The notes beneath the pieces are model-generated. The model did no database searches. It worked only from the letters and a program-made list of their open reading frames with translations, and was not told the DNA's origin. The position numbers and the translations under genes were made by a program. 64,000 nucleotides of DNA, from assembly GCA_019009955.1 (NCBI GenBank), contig CM032230.1, positions 129,184,001 to 129,248,000 on the forward strand, in the 5' to 3' direction. Positions 9,926 through 21,161 of the stretch are shown here, one piece after another. The stretch's first letter is position 1. Every line of letters begins with the position of its first letter. The DNA comes from Riptortus pedestris (taxonomy: Eukaryota > Arthropoda > Insecta > Hemiptera > Alydidae).

Positions 9926-10500
9926 TTTTACGTCCTTCATTTAAAAATGTCACTATTTGATATATACGCTAATCGATATATATCCATTTAATTCAACACT
10001 AAAATCGTTCATGGCTGAAATTTGACTAGGATTGGTTAAGAGGCGGATTTCAAAAATATTTAAATATCTCCGTTGTTAAGTGTCGGAAAAATTGTATTAA
10101 ACCAATCTTATTGCAAATATAACGTTCTATAAACGTTGTAATATACATGTTTTCTGCATATTGAATATTAACCGAGATATTTGCATATTCTAGTTTTCGG
10201 CCTTCTTTAAACCCTCCTACTCATGTCATATTAACAATAAGCTGTTATATTCATTATAGATAATTCATAATATCTTCAAAGAGTTTTATGCAAAACTAAT
10301 GATCTGGTTCGTTAACGTATGAAATCAGACGGGGAGAGGGGGGGTTTAGAGGGGAATTTCCAAAATTATAAACGTCTCAGCTAAATAAGTCCGATCAAAC
10401 ATTTGTACAAAAGCAATCTTATTGACAATATAATTGCCTATCGATATGGTTGTATACTTATTTTCTTTTAAATGAATATGAACCGAGATATTTGCAGTTT
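9926..10500 (+). repeat. Degraded family A bodies, left flank of the next nested insertion
   Basis: Two decayed body segments are visible (G-run motif GGGGAGAGGGGGGG near 10,331). The second ends at GAGATATTTGCAGTTT (10,500), where the next left end begins. Confidence 0.55.
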
Positions 10501-10639
10501 AGCAGATTTCCCTTAAGGGAAATCAGCTATTGAGGTCGTATTCATGACACGAGTTTCGAAAAATTTCTTCAAATGTCCATCGATCCTACCCTGGAGATGA
10601 CGAAAATTAGGTCCGTTCAAAATTATACATATATATATA

Positions 10640-11816
10640 CTAGCTCAGATACCCGGCTTCGCCCGGGAATCCATTTGAGGCAGAATGTTGATGGTATTTT
10701 TTTGGCAAGGCTTTATTTTGCACAATATTTTGACATTTACCCGTCCCAGTGTTTAGGGTTAATACCCGTCGTTTCTGTGGATTTGTTAATAATAAAATTA
10801 ATTTTTTATGTAAGACTTCACTGTCCTCCATATTGTCATATTTCCCGCTTCCTGTGCATTATGCATAGATTTGAATTATTAAGGACTAAATATTAACATA
10901 CATTTGAATAAATTTTTCCAGGTGAGGTACCTGGTAGTTCATATTGAAAAGAATTCTTGAGCAAATTTCTCTAAATAACAAAATAAACAACTTTTGTTAT
11001 GTGCATATTTGCCGAAACTACAATAGGAAACGAAATATCAATATTTTTAATTTCAGGTCTCCCTTATAACCCCCACTCCTGCCTGTCCCTAGAAATAGTA
11101 TGGCTTTTTATAAGGAAGGCGTTAGTGCTAATACACATACTGAGTGTTTTATTTAGTTCGGTCTTTTGTGCCAAATAAAATTTTTCACTTCCGCTATAAT
11201 TTTTAGCGTATATCTCGTTTATAATTCGGTATACGAAAAAAGTGTATACAACAAAAGTTACTCTAAATAGCAAAATAAACAACTTTTGTTATGTTCATAT
11301 TTGCCGATAAACCAATAGGAAACGAAATATCGCTATTTTTAATTTCTGGCTTCCCTTAAAACACCCTCTCCTGCCCGTCCCTAGAAATGTTGGTATGGCT
11401 TCTTATAATGAAAGCGCTAGTGCTAATACACATACCGAGTTTTATTTATTTCTGTTGGGTCTTTTGTCCCAAATAATATTGTTGACTCCCGCTATAGTCA
11501 TACGCGTATAACTCAATTAAACTTCGGAATACGATGAAAGTGTTTATGACAAAAGTTACTCTAAATAACAAAATAAACAACTTTTGTTATGTGCATATTT
11601 GCGAAAAAAAACAATAGAAAACGAAATATCGCGACTTTTAATTTCAGGCCTCCCTTATAACCCCCACTCCTGTTCGTCTCAGAGAAAATTAATACAGCCT
11701 ATCTCTCAAGTTGGACCAGACTGCTAACAGTGTGCCAATTTAATTTAAAATCGGTGAAGTAGTTTAGGAGTCCATCGCGGTCAATCGTCGTGACAGGAGA
11801 TTTTATATATTAAAGA
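10640..11816 (-). mobile_element. Canonical non-autonomous Helitron, complete, 1,177 bp
   Basis: Read on the minus strand it starts TCTTTAATATATAAAATC and ends with a GC hairpin (CCCGGGCGAAGCCGGG), about 8 nt, then CTAG. These are the standard Helitron termini (5' TC, 3' hairpin plus CTRR). The host bases are A (10,639) and T (11,817) on the plus strand, the expected A|T target without duplication. It carries three tandem units of roughly 295 bp and no protein, so it would depend on a Rep/helicase in trans. Confidence 0.85.
10969..11700. repeat. Internal tandem repeat of the Helitron, period about 295 bp
   Basis: Units start at 10,969, 11,261 and 11,559, each with CTCTAAATAACAAAATAAAC; the third is partial. 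Similar units occur in the copies at 25.2 and 53-54 kb. Confidence 0.8.
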
Positions 11817-11831
11817 TATATAATATATATA

Positions 11832-11875
<44 letters not shown>
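11817..11875. repeat. (TA)n tract of the interrupted family A copy
   Basis: An almost pure TA run directly at the Helitron edge. Confidence 0.9.
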
Positions 11876-11877
<2 letters not shown>

Positions 11878-12304
11878 TCTATATATTTGTCTGTTACCAC
11901 TCTAGCGGTCGCAATTTTTGTTTGTTCGTTACCTTCCTCGATATTTAGTCGTTTTATGTAAAAAGAAAAATCAAGTTCGTTAATGGCTGAAATCGGGCCA
12001 GAGGGAGGGGGGTTTAGAGGGGAGGATTTTCGATAATTCGAAATATCTCCGTTACTATACGTCGGATCGAAAAATTATATAGAATCAATCTTATTGCAAA
12101 TTAAATTTACTATAAATAAATTTATATACATTTATTCTGTATCTTGAATATTAACCGAGATATTTGCATTTTTCTGTTTTCAGCTTCAGAGATGAGATCG
12201 GCTAACTTCGGGTCTAGTCGTGAGTTTCCGTCAAGAGCTAGTTCGGGTCGTTCCCGTAACTGTTTGACTCTCTAGACTAAAAAAAGTCTTGACGGACTTT
12301 TTTT

Positions 12305-12890
12305 AGTTTTCAAACCATCAGTAAACCTCCACTCCTAGTCATGTCATATCAAAAATAAGCCGTTATTTAAATGAACCAAATTATTCGAAGTTTAAATAGC
12401 AAATATTACCTTTTACTTTGAGAAATACGTACTATTACATAATGTGAAGATCTCATCAATTAAGATTCTACATTCTTCACTTGAAGATTTTATTATATCG
12501 TCTATACCCTAATCAATATTTATCCGTTTGATTCTACGCTACAGTTAATAGGCGTTAATAGCTGAAATTCGAGTAGGGTTTGGGGGTGTTAGGAATGGGG
12601 GAAATTTGTTTGGGAATTCCAAATATTTTCGTTATTATGATCCGTATTCAAAAATTTCACATATCCAATCTTGTTAAGCCATTATTTCTCTACAATGGCT
12701 GCTCTATACATTTTTTCGTTCAAATTTTAAGCGAATTATTCGTACTTTATTTTTTTTTTCAGTCCAGTAAATCACAACTTCTACTTATTGGAGTTTAATT
12801 TATATATAGAAAATATATTGTGAGAAGAGATGAATAGTGTGGCACTTGGAAAATCTGATTTATTTACGCAGCCCTTGCGTGACGGAAATT
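12305..12890 (+). repeat. Family A body fragments and a variant right end
   Basis: The outer copy resumes with the CAGTAAACCTCCACTCC block. A second body variant then ends at 12,838-12,890 with TTTACGCAGCCCTTGCGTGACGG (read as the hairpin plus end). The variant is shared with right ends near 51.9 and 59.8 kb. Confidence 0.6.
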
Positions 12891-12997
12891 AATATTTGGA
12901 AGATACCCTAAAAATCGATTTCCAGAATGTTCTTCAGGTGCACATCGATCCATTTCAATAGTCGGTGAAGTCTGCTCATGTTTAAACGAAAGGCCTT

Positions 12998-13410
12998 TTA
13001 TAGATTTTTGATTATTTTGGACAGCCTTATCAAATGTTTCCTTATCAAAACTATGCATTTGATTCTTGTTGCCCTCTTGACGTAGAATCCTCGCCTCCGC
13101 CGATACCTTCTACCGTTAACTGGGTGAACATCACAAGGTTTGATCGAGAATATTCGGCTCATCATTGGAATCTGAACAAAGAAACAGAAAATCTCCATCT
13201 GTTTGTTGAATCCTAAGAATATATTGGGATCAGTGACACACTGAGGATCAGCAGCGTCCCCGAAGTGAAGGACGATTGTATCAATGAGATAGGTTGTGCT
13301 AAAAAAAGTTGGAAGAACGAACCCAGACTGACACACAACGAAAATGCAGTAGAGTGCAACAGGTGCTATGGTTTGAGTTAGAACTTGCTCTAAGAAATTA
13401 CTCTAAAATT
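12998..13410 (-). CDS. Unrecognised open frame, possible captured exon
   Basis: About 137 codons are open on the minus strand, from just after an in-frame TAG near 13,410 to the stop at 12,998; the first ATG is at 13,336. The sequence is less AT-rich than its neighbours. Its N-terminal part is hydrophobic (IAPVALYCIFVV, then FFSTTYLIDTIVL) and could be a membrane segment; a basic run RRYRRRRG lies further on. I do not recognise the family. The upstream boundary coincides with the repeat shared with 795-905. It may be a fragment of a host gene captured by a mobile element, or a chance open frame. Confidence 0.25.
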
Positions 13411-13495
13411 GGGGACCTTAGCTCAAGGCTACACTGGATGGTCAGAAGCGATCAGAAGTAAATAAATAAGTCAGTCACATGTGAGAGCTCTTGTA
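13378..13495 (-). repeat. Interspersed repeat, inverted copy of 795-905
   Basis: AAATTACTCTAAAATTGGGG and AAGGCTACACTGGATGG are the reverse complement of the 0.8-kb copy. Confidence 0.6.
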
Positions 13496-14040
13496 TAGTG
13501 AAATATAAAGAGATCGAGGAGGTGTCGGCAACGAACGAGCATTCCAGGATACAATCTTATACCGTAAATGCTAAAAGAGAAAAAAAACGAAATTGGAATT
13601 TAGTATTCAATTGTCGTATACTGATCGTAAGAATACAACGTTGAAACATCCTAAGCCATTAAGTATTATTATTACTTATTAGCATCCGCTTTCTGCTACT
13701 ATCACTAATTTGTATGGGTTAACACCCTTTTCTAGCCAGGGTGACTAAGGATTAAATTTACTACCTACTGCCCAGGCGGGAATCGAACTCGCCAATCCAG
13801 GTATGCCATATGAGATTAATGCTAAAGCTTTAACTCACCTGACTAACCTTAGCTTCCGTTAGATATTAGACTGAATTATAGTAGAATTAAAACATCTTAT
13901 TGTAGTGAATAATTCTATATTATAGCGGATTTCCTTAAAGGCAAATCAGCTAATGTGGTTGTACTCACGACACCATTTTCGAAAAATCCCCTCAAATGTT
14001 CATCAATTCTACCTAGATGACGAAAAAGCGAAATCTAAGA
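13480..14040 (-). repeat. Composite block, inverted copy of 5,505-6,240
   Basis: It contains, in reverse order, the CGAACGAGCATTCCAG segment, a SINE-1, the TTAGATATTAGACTGAATT linker and a family A left end with a modified palindrome (GATTTCCTTAAAGGCAAATC). The shared linker outside the SINE shows that this is one duplicated unit, not independent insertions. Confidence 0.65.
13665..13860 (-). mobile_element. SINE-1 copy
   Basis: Box B-like GGAATCGAACTCGCC on the plus strand (minus-strand reading), CTTTTCTAGCCAGGGTG body and a TTATTATTACTTATT tail at the left edge. Confidence 0.75.
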
Positions 14041-14177
14041 AGATTTCCGACATCCGATTACATGCTCGTGATCCCATATCACAACATGTTCCCTATTTCT
14101 ATGTAAAAACAAAATGAGAAAAAGGACCCCCCCCCCCCCCCCCGTCCCCGATTTCCCTTAAGGTAAATCTGCTAAAA
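14041..14177 (-). repeat. C run and family A left-end remnant
   Basis: A run of 16 C (about 14,129-14,144) is followed by GATTTCCCTTAAGGTAAATC and TGCTAAAA, a minus-strand family A terminus without its body. Confidence 0.6.
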
Positions 14178-14881
14178 GAAACAATTATGCCGAAAGAAAA
14201 ACACATTTTTCCCTGCAGGTAGGCAATTGGTAAGACTGGAAAGCTATGCGGGTCCAATACTAGTTGGTAAAAGGTGTCTTTCATTTCTCTTAACGCTCAA
14301 ATGTTCATACTTTGAATTGAATGCATTTCATTTCATTATTTTGTATGCATGCATTATTTCGTTTATTGTCATTAAAGAAAGATTAAGATTTTATTACTAT
14401 TTAATATATTTTTATTACAAGAAAGAATCTCTATTTATTTTATTTTTGTAAAAGAAATGTAATTAAGGATTTGAATTGTTACTTACAATATTATTTGTTA
14501 AAGAAAGATTAAATTTTAATTATTATTTTCTATATTCCATTAAAGCAACTTTTATTTATTTTTGTATATATACATAGTAAAGACTGAAATAAATAAGATG
14601 TGTACATATAGTTTGTATTGTTAGAGGTTCCAGTGTTCAATGTGTTATAGTGCTGGATTACTTTTCTAGTATAAATACATACATGCAGACTTCAAGTCAG
14701 ATTTTGAATAGCTCAGTGGGTACTGTGACTGTAGTGGGCATGCTATCCTTTCCCCGGCGTCCACTCAGCTTTGTGAGGCAAATGAGAAGCTACAAGAATA
14801 AAGGAATTGTGTTTGGCCTTATAACTTTGTACAACATAGGTTTTCATAACTCCTATCTTGATGGACATGGGGTTGTAGATC
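14178..14881. other. Unassigned AT-rich sequence
   Basis: Several short open frames but no domain or repeat that I can name. Confidence 0.4.
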
Positions 14882-15174
14882 TGGGAAACTGGTCTTAATA
14901 ACTGACATTCTCCCCGCCCATTTCTTTATTAAAGCACAACGCCTTTCGGCACTAACGTACCATCATCAGGTGCTTACATGTCAGATCTGCAATCCCATAT
15001 CCAGCAACAAACGAATTATGATGGCGGTCAATCGAGCATTAGGAGAACAGTACTTTGCAATACATCAACCAATAGTCCTGCAGCTCCTGATGATGGCACG
15101 TTTGTGCCGAAAGGCCTTGTGCTTTAATAAAGAAATTGTTGGGAAGACTTCCTGTTATTAAGACCTGTTTCCCA
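14882..15174. mobile_element. Foldback/MITE-like element with about 92-bp terminal inverted repeats
   Basis: The left arm (14,882-14,973) and right arm (about 15,083-15,174) are inverted copies: TTTCTTTATTAAAGCACAA, CCTTTCGGCAC and CCATCATCAGG on the left are mirrored on the right, with some mismatches. The spacer of about 110 bp is unrelated. Superfamily not assigned; no clear target duplication. Confidence 0.7.
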
Positions 15175-15829
15175 TAAAGGTTTTCAATTTTATGCATTTT
15201 GAACTAGTATACAATCTGATTTGCAGACACTCCAATCTCCTGGATATAATACTATTATTTTTTTAAGCGATATAGAAATAATAGTTATTTACACATTTTT
15301 TTGTTAGTTTAATTTGAATTTATTTTTTAAACTCGCACGAAAAAATAATAATATGTCTAGATGCAGAATATTATAAAAAAAAAAAAATTAAATAAGAATT
15401 TTACGAGGAAAAATAAGTCACGAAATTATATTTCGCCTTTTTTTACCCTCGTTAATTAGTTTTTGTCCTCCCCTTTGACAAAGGGTGGGTGAATACCTCA
15501 ATTAAAAAAAATGTAGAAGCTACACAATGAGATAAATTCGTTACCAAGTCCGTTTTAAATCCAACGCTACGCCAAACTACATCCACTGTGAGCTTATACA
15601 CAGGAAAATATAAAACGGAAAAACAAGAGCTTGTTTCACATCAGACGTCTAAGAAAGACGAATGGTGCAATTGATAACGTGATTTTTTTTAAAAAAAATA
15701 GCTAGTTTTCCAGCGGGAAAAATCACTCAAAACGTCATTAAAATGTCATGAAAGAATGTTTTGTTTTGTTTTTTTAAACTTATTTCTTGATGAAAATTTC
15801 AGGAATACATGTCAAAATTGGGAATCATT
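15175..15829. other. Unassigned AT-rich sequence
   Basis: Homopolymer A and T runs; no gene recognised. Confidence 0.4.
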
Positions 15830-15950
15830 TGTCAAGGCTAATACGGACGGGTTATCTACAGGTCACCACCCTTTTCTAGCCAGGGTGGGACTAAGGATTT
15901 TATTAAATGGATTTCATCACTAAATAAATTCCTTTGCCGGAGTATAGTTC
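15830..15950 (-). mobile_element. SINE-1 fragment
   Basis: Only the distal body is present (ACGGGTTATCTACAGG, CCCTTTTCTAGCCAGGGTGG); the tRNA-like head is missing. Confidence 0.65.
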
Positions 15951-16009
15951 TTCACTGGATTGTCAGGAGAGTGATTGTCGATTTAAAACTAATTTTTCTA
16001 CCATATAAA

Positions 16010-16975
16010 AAAGTCCGTTACGGCGGGGCTGCGTAAACTAAGCAGATTTCACAATGTATGAATCTAACTGTGTATTTTCTATTTCTAAGTCAAAATCCGA
16101 TGAATAGTAACGGGGGCATACTTCAAGAAACCACTAATAACTCACTAAATATTTGAGTTAAGAGAAAACGTATGGAACAAAATGGTAAAATATGAATTGT
16201 TTAACAATATTGGTTCTATAAAAAATTTTCAATCCGGTTCGTGATAAGATAGATATATTGAATTTTCACCCCCCCCCCCTAACCCCGTTATTCCGGGGTA
16301 TTATTTATTGAGGTATAATGTTCTTATTAGGACATGAACAGGATGGGGGGGGGGTATACTGAAGGCTGAAAATTAAAAATTCCAAATATCACAGTTAATA
16401 TTAACATTAAAGAAAATATGTGAATAACAACAATTACAGACAAAATATTTATTATTATTATTATTTATTAACGTCCACTTTTTGCAAATCAGGCTAATTG
16501 GGAGGGGTTAACTACAGGTTACCACCCTTTTCTAGCCAGGGTGGGACTTAGGATGTTATTTAATGAATTTCGTCACTAAATAATTTCGTTTGCCCAGGCA
16601 AGAATTGAACTCGCCACTCTAGAATTTCCATGTGAGATTAAAGGCAACGCTTCAACCCTCCATGGCCAACCTGAGCCCCGACAAAATATTACAATAAGAT
16701 GAGTTCTATACACTTTTTTGGTCCGACCCTTATTAACGGATGTTCAGAATTTTCGTAATTCACTCCCTCTAAACCCCTTCCCTACCCCAGGTCCGATTTC
16801 AGCCATTAACGAAGTCAACCTTTATTTTTGCCTAAAACGTTTAAATGTCGAGTTTTGTAGCGATCGAACAAAAATTGCAACCGCTAGTGCGTTAACAGAC
16901 AAATATATATACAGTTTTGAACTTACCTTATTTTCTGCATCTGCAGTGTAGGTCCGATGTACATTTGTGGATTTT
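16010..16975 (-). mobile_element. Family A element, minus strand, split by a SINE-1
   Basis: The right end lies at the left edge (AAAGTCCGTTACGGCGGGGC, GCAGATTT). The body with C and G runs is interrupted by a SINE at about 16,450-16,680 and resumes to GAACTTACCTTATTTTCTGC. The left palindrome is lost where the next copy begins. Confidence 0.65.
16450..16680 (-). mobile_element. SINE-1, full length, with target duplication
   Basis: Tail (TAA)n on the left, body, box B complement GAATTGAACTCGCC, and 5' edge GGTTGGCC...CTGAGCCCC complement. The 11-mer GACAAAATATT is present at 16,439-16,449 and 16,680-16,690. Confidence 0.85.
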
Positions 16976-16977
16976 TT

Positions 16978-17106
16978 AGCAGATTTCCCTTAAGGGAAAT
17001 CAGCTATTGAGGTCGTACTCATGACGCGAGTTTCGAAAAATTTCTTCAAATGTCCATCGATCCTACCCAGGAGATGACGAAAATGAGGTCCGTTCAAAAT
17101 TATATA

Positions 17107-17164
<58 letters not shown>

Positions 17165-17634
17165 TATGTCTGTTAACGCTCTAGCGGTCGCAATTTTCGT
17201 TTGATCGTTACCAAACTCGATATTTAAACGTTTTATGCAAAAATAAAGATCGAGTTCGTTAATGGCGGAAATCGGACCAGTGGGAGGGGGGGTTTAGAGG
17301 GGAGGATTTCCGAAAATTCGAAATATCTCCGTTACTATACGTCGGATCGAAAAATTATATAGAATCAATCTTATTACAAATTAAATTTACTATAAATAAT
17401 GTTATATACATTTATTCTGTATCTTGAATATTAACCGAGATATTTGCATTTTTCTGTTTTCAACTTCTGAGATGAGATCGGCTAACTTCGGGTCTAGTCG
17501 TGAGTTTCCGTCAAGAGCTAGTTCGGGCCCTTCCCGTAACTGTTTGACTCTCTATTCTGAAATTTCTCTATTATAAAACTTCACGTGGGAAATCTGCTTA
17601 GTTTGCGCAGCCCCTGCGTGACGGACTTTTTTTT
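16978..17634 (+). mobile_element. Family A element, short variant, complete
   Basis: Left palindrome at 16,978, GTCCATCGATCCTACC block, (TA)n about 17,102-17,157, body with G run, the GAGATGAGATCGGCTAACTT segment, and right end GGGAAATCTGC plus GCGCAGCCCCTGCGTGACGG and a T run to 17,634. All landmarks are present in about 657 bp, so it is a good reference for the short subfamily. A minus-strand left-end scrap (CCTTTAAGGAAAATCTGC) follows immediately. Confidence 0.8.
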
Positions 17635-17660
17635 CCTTTAAGGAAAATCTGCTCATAAAA

Positions 17661-18370
17661 GGGTAGTATTAGGTAAGACCTCTTGGAAATCATAAAGAAA
17701 GTAAAAGTTAAAACAAAGAGGCACATCTACCCTTTCAGGGTTTTTCTACGAAAAGTCTTGCTTGTTCTCTTATTTATTTTCAATAACCAATTTATTTTCA
17801 ATGATTATTACTGAAAAAAGAATACAATGTCTTCCTTCCTCACTCATTATTTTTGTGATAATTGAACCCTTCTGCTTATCCCTATTCCAAAGCATTGATT
17901 ACATTTTTGAACAGAATTGTGTTCAATACACTTCCCTGTTGCATGGTTGAATGATTCAGAAAAGTAAATTCCCTGTCTGATGAACTTTCTATTCTAACTG
18001 AAAGAATTTATTATTGCTAGAATTATTCTTTGAAAATTTAAATCACTGAGCTGAGACAACACTGTTCTTTTTCATAGAATGTTCTTTAAACCTTTTCTAT
18101 GTGAAATTATATTGCCAGTATAATTTTCATTTTATAAAAACCATTTAATATGTCACTTTTTTAATAAGCTATAAGATCTAACATAATACTGGATAGATCT
18201 GTCACCGACTGTGTTCCAACTGAAATGTACCAATAATTGTTTTTTTTTTTTTTTTTTTTTTTTTTGTTCATTTATATCTCTTGTAATATAATGGGCGTTT
18301 AGCCATCTAAACTCAACTTATGACAACAATACCAGCTATTTTTTTTTTATGTATTTCATTTTTGTATGAG
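17661..18370. other. Unassigned AT-rich sequence
   Basis: No gene recognised. A T run lies at about 18,240-18,265. Confidence 0.4.
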
Positions 18371-19990
18371 AGAGCACATCGAATGAATGATGAATTTCTG
18401 CAAGAAAACGGAGTGCCTCAGGGTGGTGTATTGAGTACCACGCTCTTCAATGTCGAGAGTAACACTATTGTTGGCTTTATTCAACTAAATGTATCCTAAT
18501 GCCTTTATTCTGATGATCTATTACTTTATTTTTCGTCCAAAGACATGAACATCGTGGAGGTGAATCTTCAGGATACGATTAATTCCTTACAAATTTGGTG
18601 CAATAGAACTGAATTTCAATTTTCAAAAGAGAAAAAAACTAAATGTGTAATATTCATCAGAAAACAACAAGATTGCCCCAAATTTATTACTAGGTTACAA
18701 CAAAATATCTCACAGCACAGCAATAAAATTTCTAAGTATGACGTTTTATAAGAACTTGACATGGACACCCCATATCAAAGATCTCATTAATGAATGCGAG
18801 AAATCCTTGAATGTATTAAGGATTCTAAGTAATGCTAAATGGAGAGTTGAAAGATGTACAATGCTACGCTTCTATATGGCCTTAACTAGGCCTATACTGG
18901 ATTATGCCTGCATAGCGTATTCATCTGCCAGTTGTAGCATGCTCAAAGGATTGGACGTTATACACAACGCTGAATTAGAATATCAAAAGGGGCTTTTCGA
19001 ACAAGTATTAATGTCGAAGCTGGAGAAAGTCCACAGGATTGGAGACGTAAGATGTATTTGACATTTCTCGCAAGGTCAAAATCATTGAACAGTCTCAGTG
19101 TAAATACCTTTTTAAACAACCTACACTTACAGATTTTCAAACCAATTGAACCCTTAATATTAAGATATTCACTATACAATGAAAACGTTACTGACTGTAG
19201 AATTTTCCCACACAAACATCTCTCCATACCACCATGGAAAGTAAACAACATCCGCCCTCGGATTATCGAAATTTAAAAAGACCGGCATTTTAGCCAATTA
19301 CTTGTACAAAACATACTTCAACTTACTGACGTCAACCTCTAATACACTGACTCTACCTTTATAGATCCAAAACTGGAAAAGGCACTGGTTCAGTGGCTTT
19401 GTAGGAGATGACGCATATGAAGTAAGCCAACCTAAAAGTAGCAGTATATACACCGCTGAATTGCATGTCATACTCTTGGGACAACCACACTTACAAAAAA
19501 ACAACACATGACATTACTATATACTCTGATTCATTAAGTTGTTTATCACGAGTTGTTTACTTCCCTTCAAAAACATTAACAACACTCAACCCTTAATTAT
19601 TAAGATTCTAAAACAAATTTCTAAACTAAAGACAAAAGTGACAATGATGTGGGTTTCAGAACATGAAAACATTGGAAGTACAAACTTTCCTAATATGTAA
19701 CCCAGACACAATCTTCTGAATTTTACTTATTGACCTTAAAAGATTTACATATACTACATTGTGTACGCTGCGGAAGGGTGGAAACAGTGAAAGTCTTACC
19801 TAGCCGTGAGGCCATAACTGACTTCCACTCTCCATTCCAAAACATATACTACAGACAACATTAAATGAATGGCAAAAATGTAGGCATAGAACGGCAGAAA
19901 ATCATCTCCGAGAAATAAAGCCTTGTATAAACGTGTGGCCATCCGACAGAAGTGACAATAGACGAGACGAAGTTTGACCCGATAGAACAG
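18370..19990 (+). pseudogene. I-type non-LTR retrotransposon remnant: reverse transcriptase and RNase H
   Basis: The translated pieces run in order, with several frameshifts and stops. RT: GVPQGGVLSTTLFNV (about 18,410) and the catalytic motif LYSDDLLLYF (SDD codons 18,509-18,517). Thumb/connection: WTPHIKDLINECEKSLNVLR and ALTRPILDYACIAY (about 18,740-18,920). RNase H: SSIYTAELHV (about 19,430) and YSDSLSC (about 19,530), carrying Glu and Asp of the active site. The homology ends near NRRDEV at about 19,970, just where I-type elements continue with the LRIGHTRLTH region. The 5' part (ORF1, endonuclease, RT fingers) is absent. It copies element RNA into DNA in living relatives; this copy is dead. 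Confidence 0.75.
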
Positions 19991-20034
19991 ACGAAAATAG
20001 GTTCGACCCCACTTAGAGAAAACATTAATTCACG

Positions 20035-20325
20035 ACCTCGCTACCAGAGCGCACTTCGTGTAGCAGTGCTTATGGGTCAGCGGTAGTCTAAATAGTACAT
20101 AAGTCCGACAGCGTCTCGGGATGACTAACGATTATAGTGACACACATTGATCCCCTCCACATGGTGAACTGACCACATACTCCCCGGCAGCTGGAGACAA
20201 TTCATTCCAGGTCCTCCTTGGTTACGGGGGTTGCTCGTCTAATCGATCACTCACTATATAGAAACTCTGATCTCGAGTTTCACTCAGGGGTGGCTAAAGA
20301 TCTCAAAGGTCTATAATGTCAACCG
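20035..20325 (+). mobile_element. SINE-2 copy, tRNA-like head missing
   Basis: CTACCAGAGCGC, GACAATTCATTCCAGGTCC and CTCAGGGGTGGCTAA match the SINE-2 body at 33,130-33,445. Confidence 0.65.
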
Positions 20326-20377
20326 AATATATATATATATATATCTATATATATATATATATCTTTATATATATAAT
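20326..20377. repeat. (TA)n tract
   Basis: A TA run with two CT interruptions, followed directly by a Helitron. Confidence 0.85.
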
Positions 20378-21049
20378 TCTAGCGTACGTGTGTATGTCAC
20401 TGAACTCCTCCTAGACGGATGGTCCGATTTGATTGAGTTTTTGAATACGCGTTCGGGTGACGCTCCGGATGGTTTAGCGCCGCAGATCGGCCAGGCAGAT
20501 GGAGCAGGTCTCCGGTCGAAGGGCGAAGGGCGAGGTTATTGGTAATGTAATGAAACGTTAATATGTTTATCTTATTATGTCCTTAGAGTTTAATTACGTC
20601 ATTTAAATAAAGATGTTTTCAGCTGGGAGAGGTTTTCACTTTCAGACATTGTTATTTATTGTCCAAATTTATTTTAATTTGATTTGAATGTTGCAATTAT
20701 TTTCTTTTCTTTATTTATATTTATGTATTTGCGTTATTATTGTTGAGGGTTTTTATTTATTTCAGTTATTGGTCTATAACTGTTTGTTTTTAAGAACGTG
20801 TAGTGCGCATTCTACCAGATAATCACAGAACTAAAACGTCTTCTTTTCCTTCTCTCATTTTTCCTTTTCTTTTTGCGTACCAAGTTTTTGCGATGTTTTA
20901 TTTACTATTTGTTTTTAGGCAAACGTGCATATAACAAATGTTGTTTTTTGCGTTATTAAGAGTCGATTTTTTTTTTAACATAATATTGTTAAATTTAATA
21001 TCCTAATCGCGTGAGATTTTATGCAGGACAACGTCTGCCGGGTCCGCTA

Positions 21050-21050
<1 letters not shown>
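20378..21050 (+). mobile_element. Canonical non-autonomous Helitron, second family
   Basis: It starts TCTAGCGTACGTGTGTATGT and ends GTCTGCCGGGTCCGCTAG, followed by T in a TA tract, which fits 5' TC and 3' CTRR. A weak GGAC/GTCC stem precedes the CTAG. The base before TC is T where A is usual, so the 5' edge is slightly uncertain. No protein is encoded. The GC-rich 5' part (20,445-20,530) contrasts with the AT-rich rest. Confidence 0.65.

Positions 21051-21103
<53 letters not shown>
21051..21103. repeat. (TA)n tract
   Basis: Pure TA run between a Helitron end and a small hairpin. Confidence 0.95.
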
Positions 21104-21107
<4 letters not shown>

Positions 21108-21161
21108 GAAGCCGTTCAAATTTTTATACATATATTATATATAAATTTGATTGGCTTCTTT
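21104..21161. repeat. Small hairpin with inverted GAAAGAAGCC ends
   Basis: GAAAGAAGCC at 21,104-21,113 pairs with GGCTTCTTTC at 21,152-21,161, and inner CAAATTT pairs with AAATTTG. It could be a minimal MITE in a TA target. Confidence 0.55.

Larger units (their letters stand above)
10501..12304 (+). mobile_element. Family A element interrupted by a Helitron in its TA tract
   Basis: The left end starts at 10,501 and reaches the TA tract at about 10,625. A complete Helitron (10,640-11,816) follows, then the TA tract continues (11,817-11,875), then the body with its G run. The 3' part is the variant with GAGATGAGATCGGCTAACTT and ends GACGGAC plus T run at about 12,304; the usual GGGAAATCTGC right stem is deleted here. 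The flanking copy resumes at 12,305 with AGTTTTCAAACCATCAGTAA. Confidence 0.7.

Noticed and set aside
14227..14451. Short hydrophobic open frames in AT-rich DNA
   Set aside because: Phe/Ile/Leu-rich translation is expected from T-rich DNA; no start context or family support.
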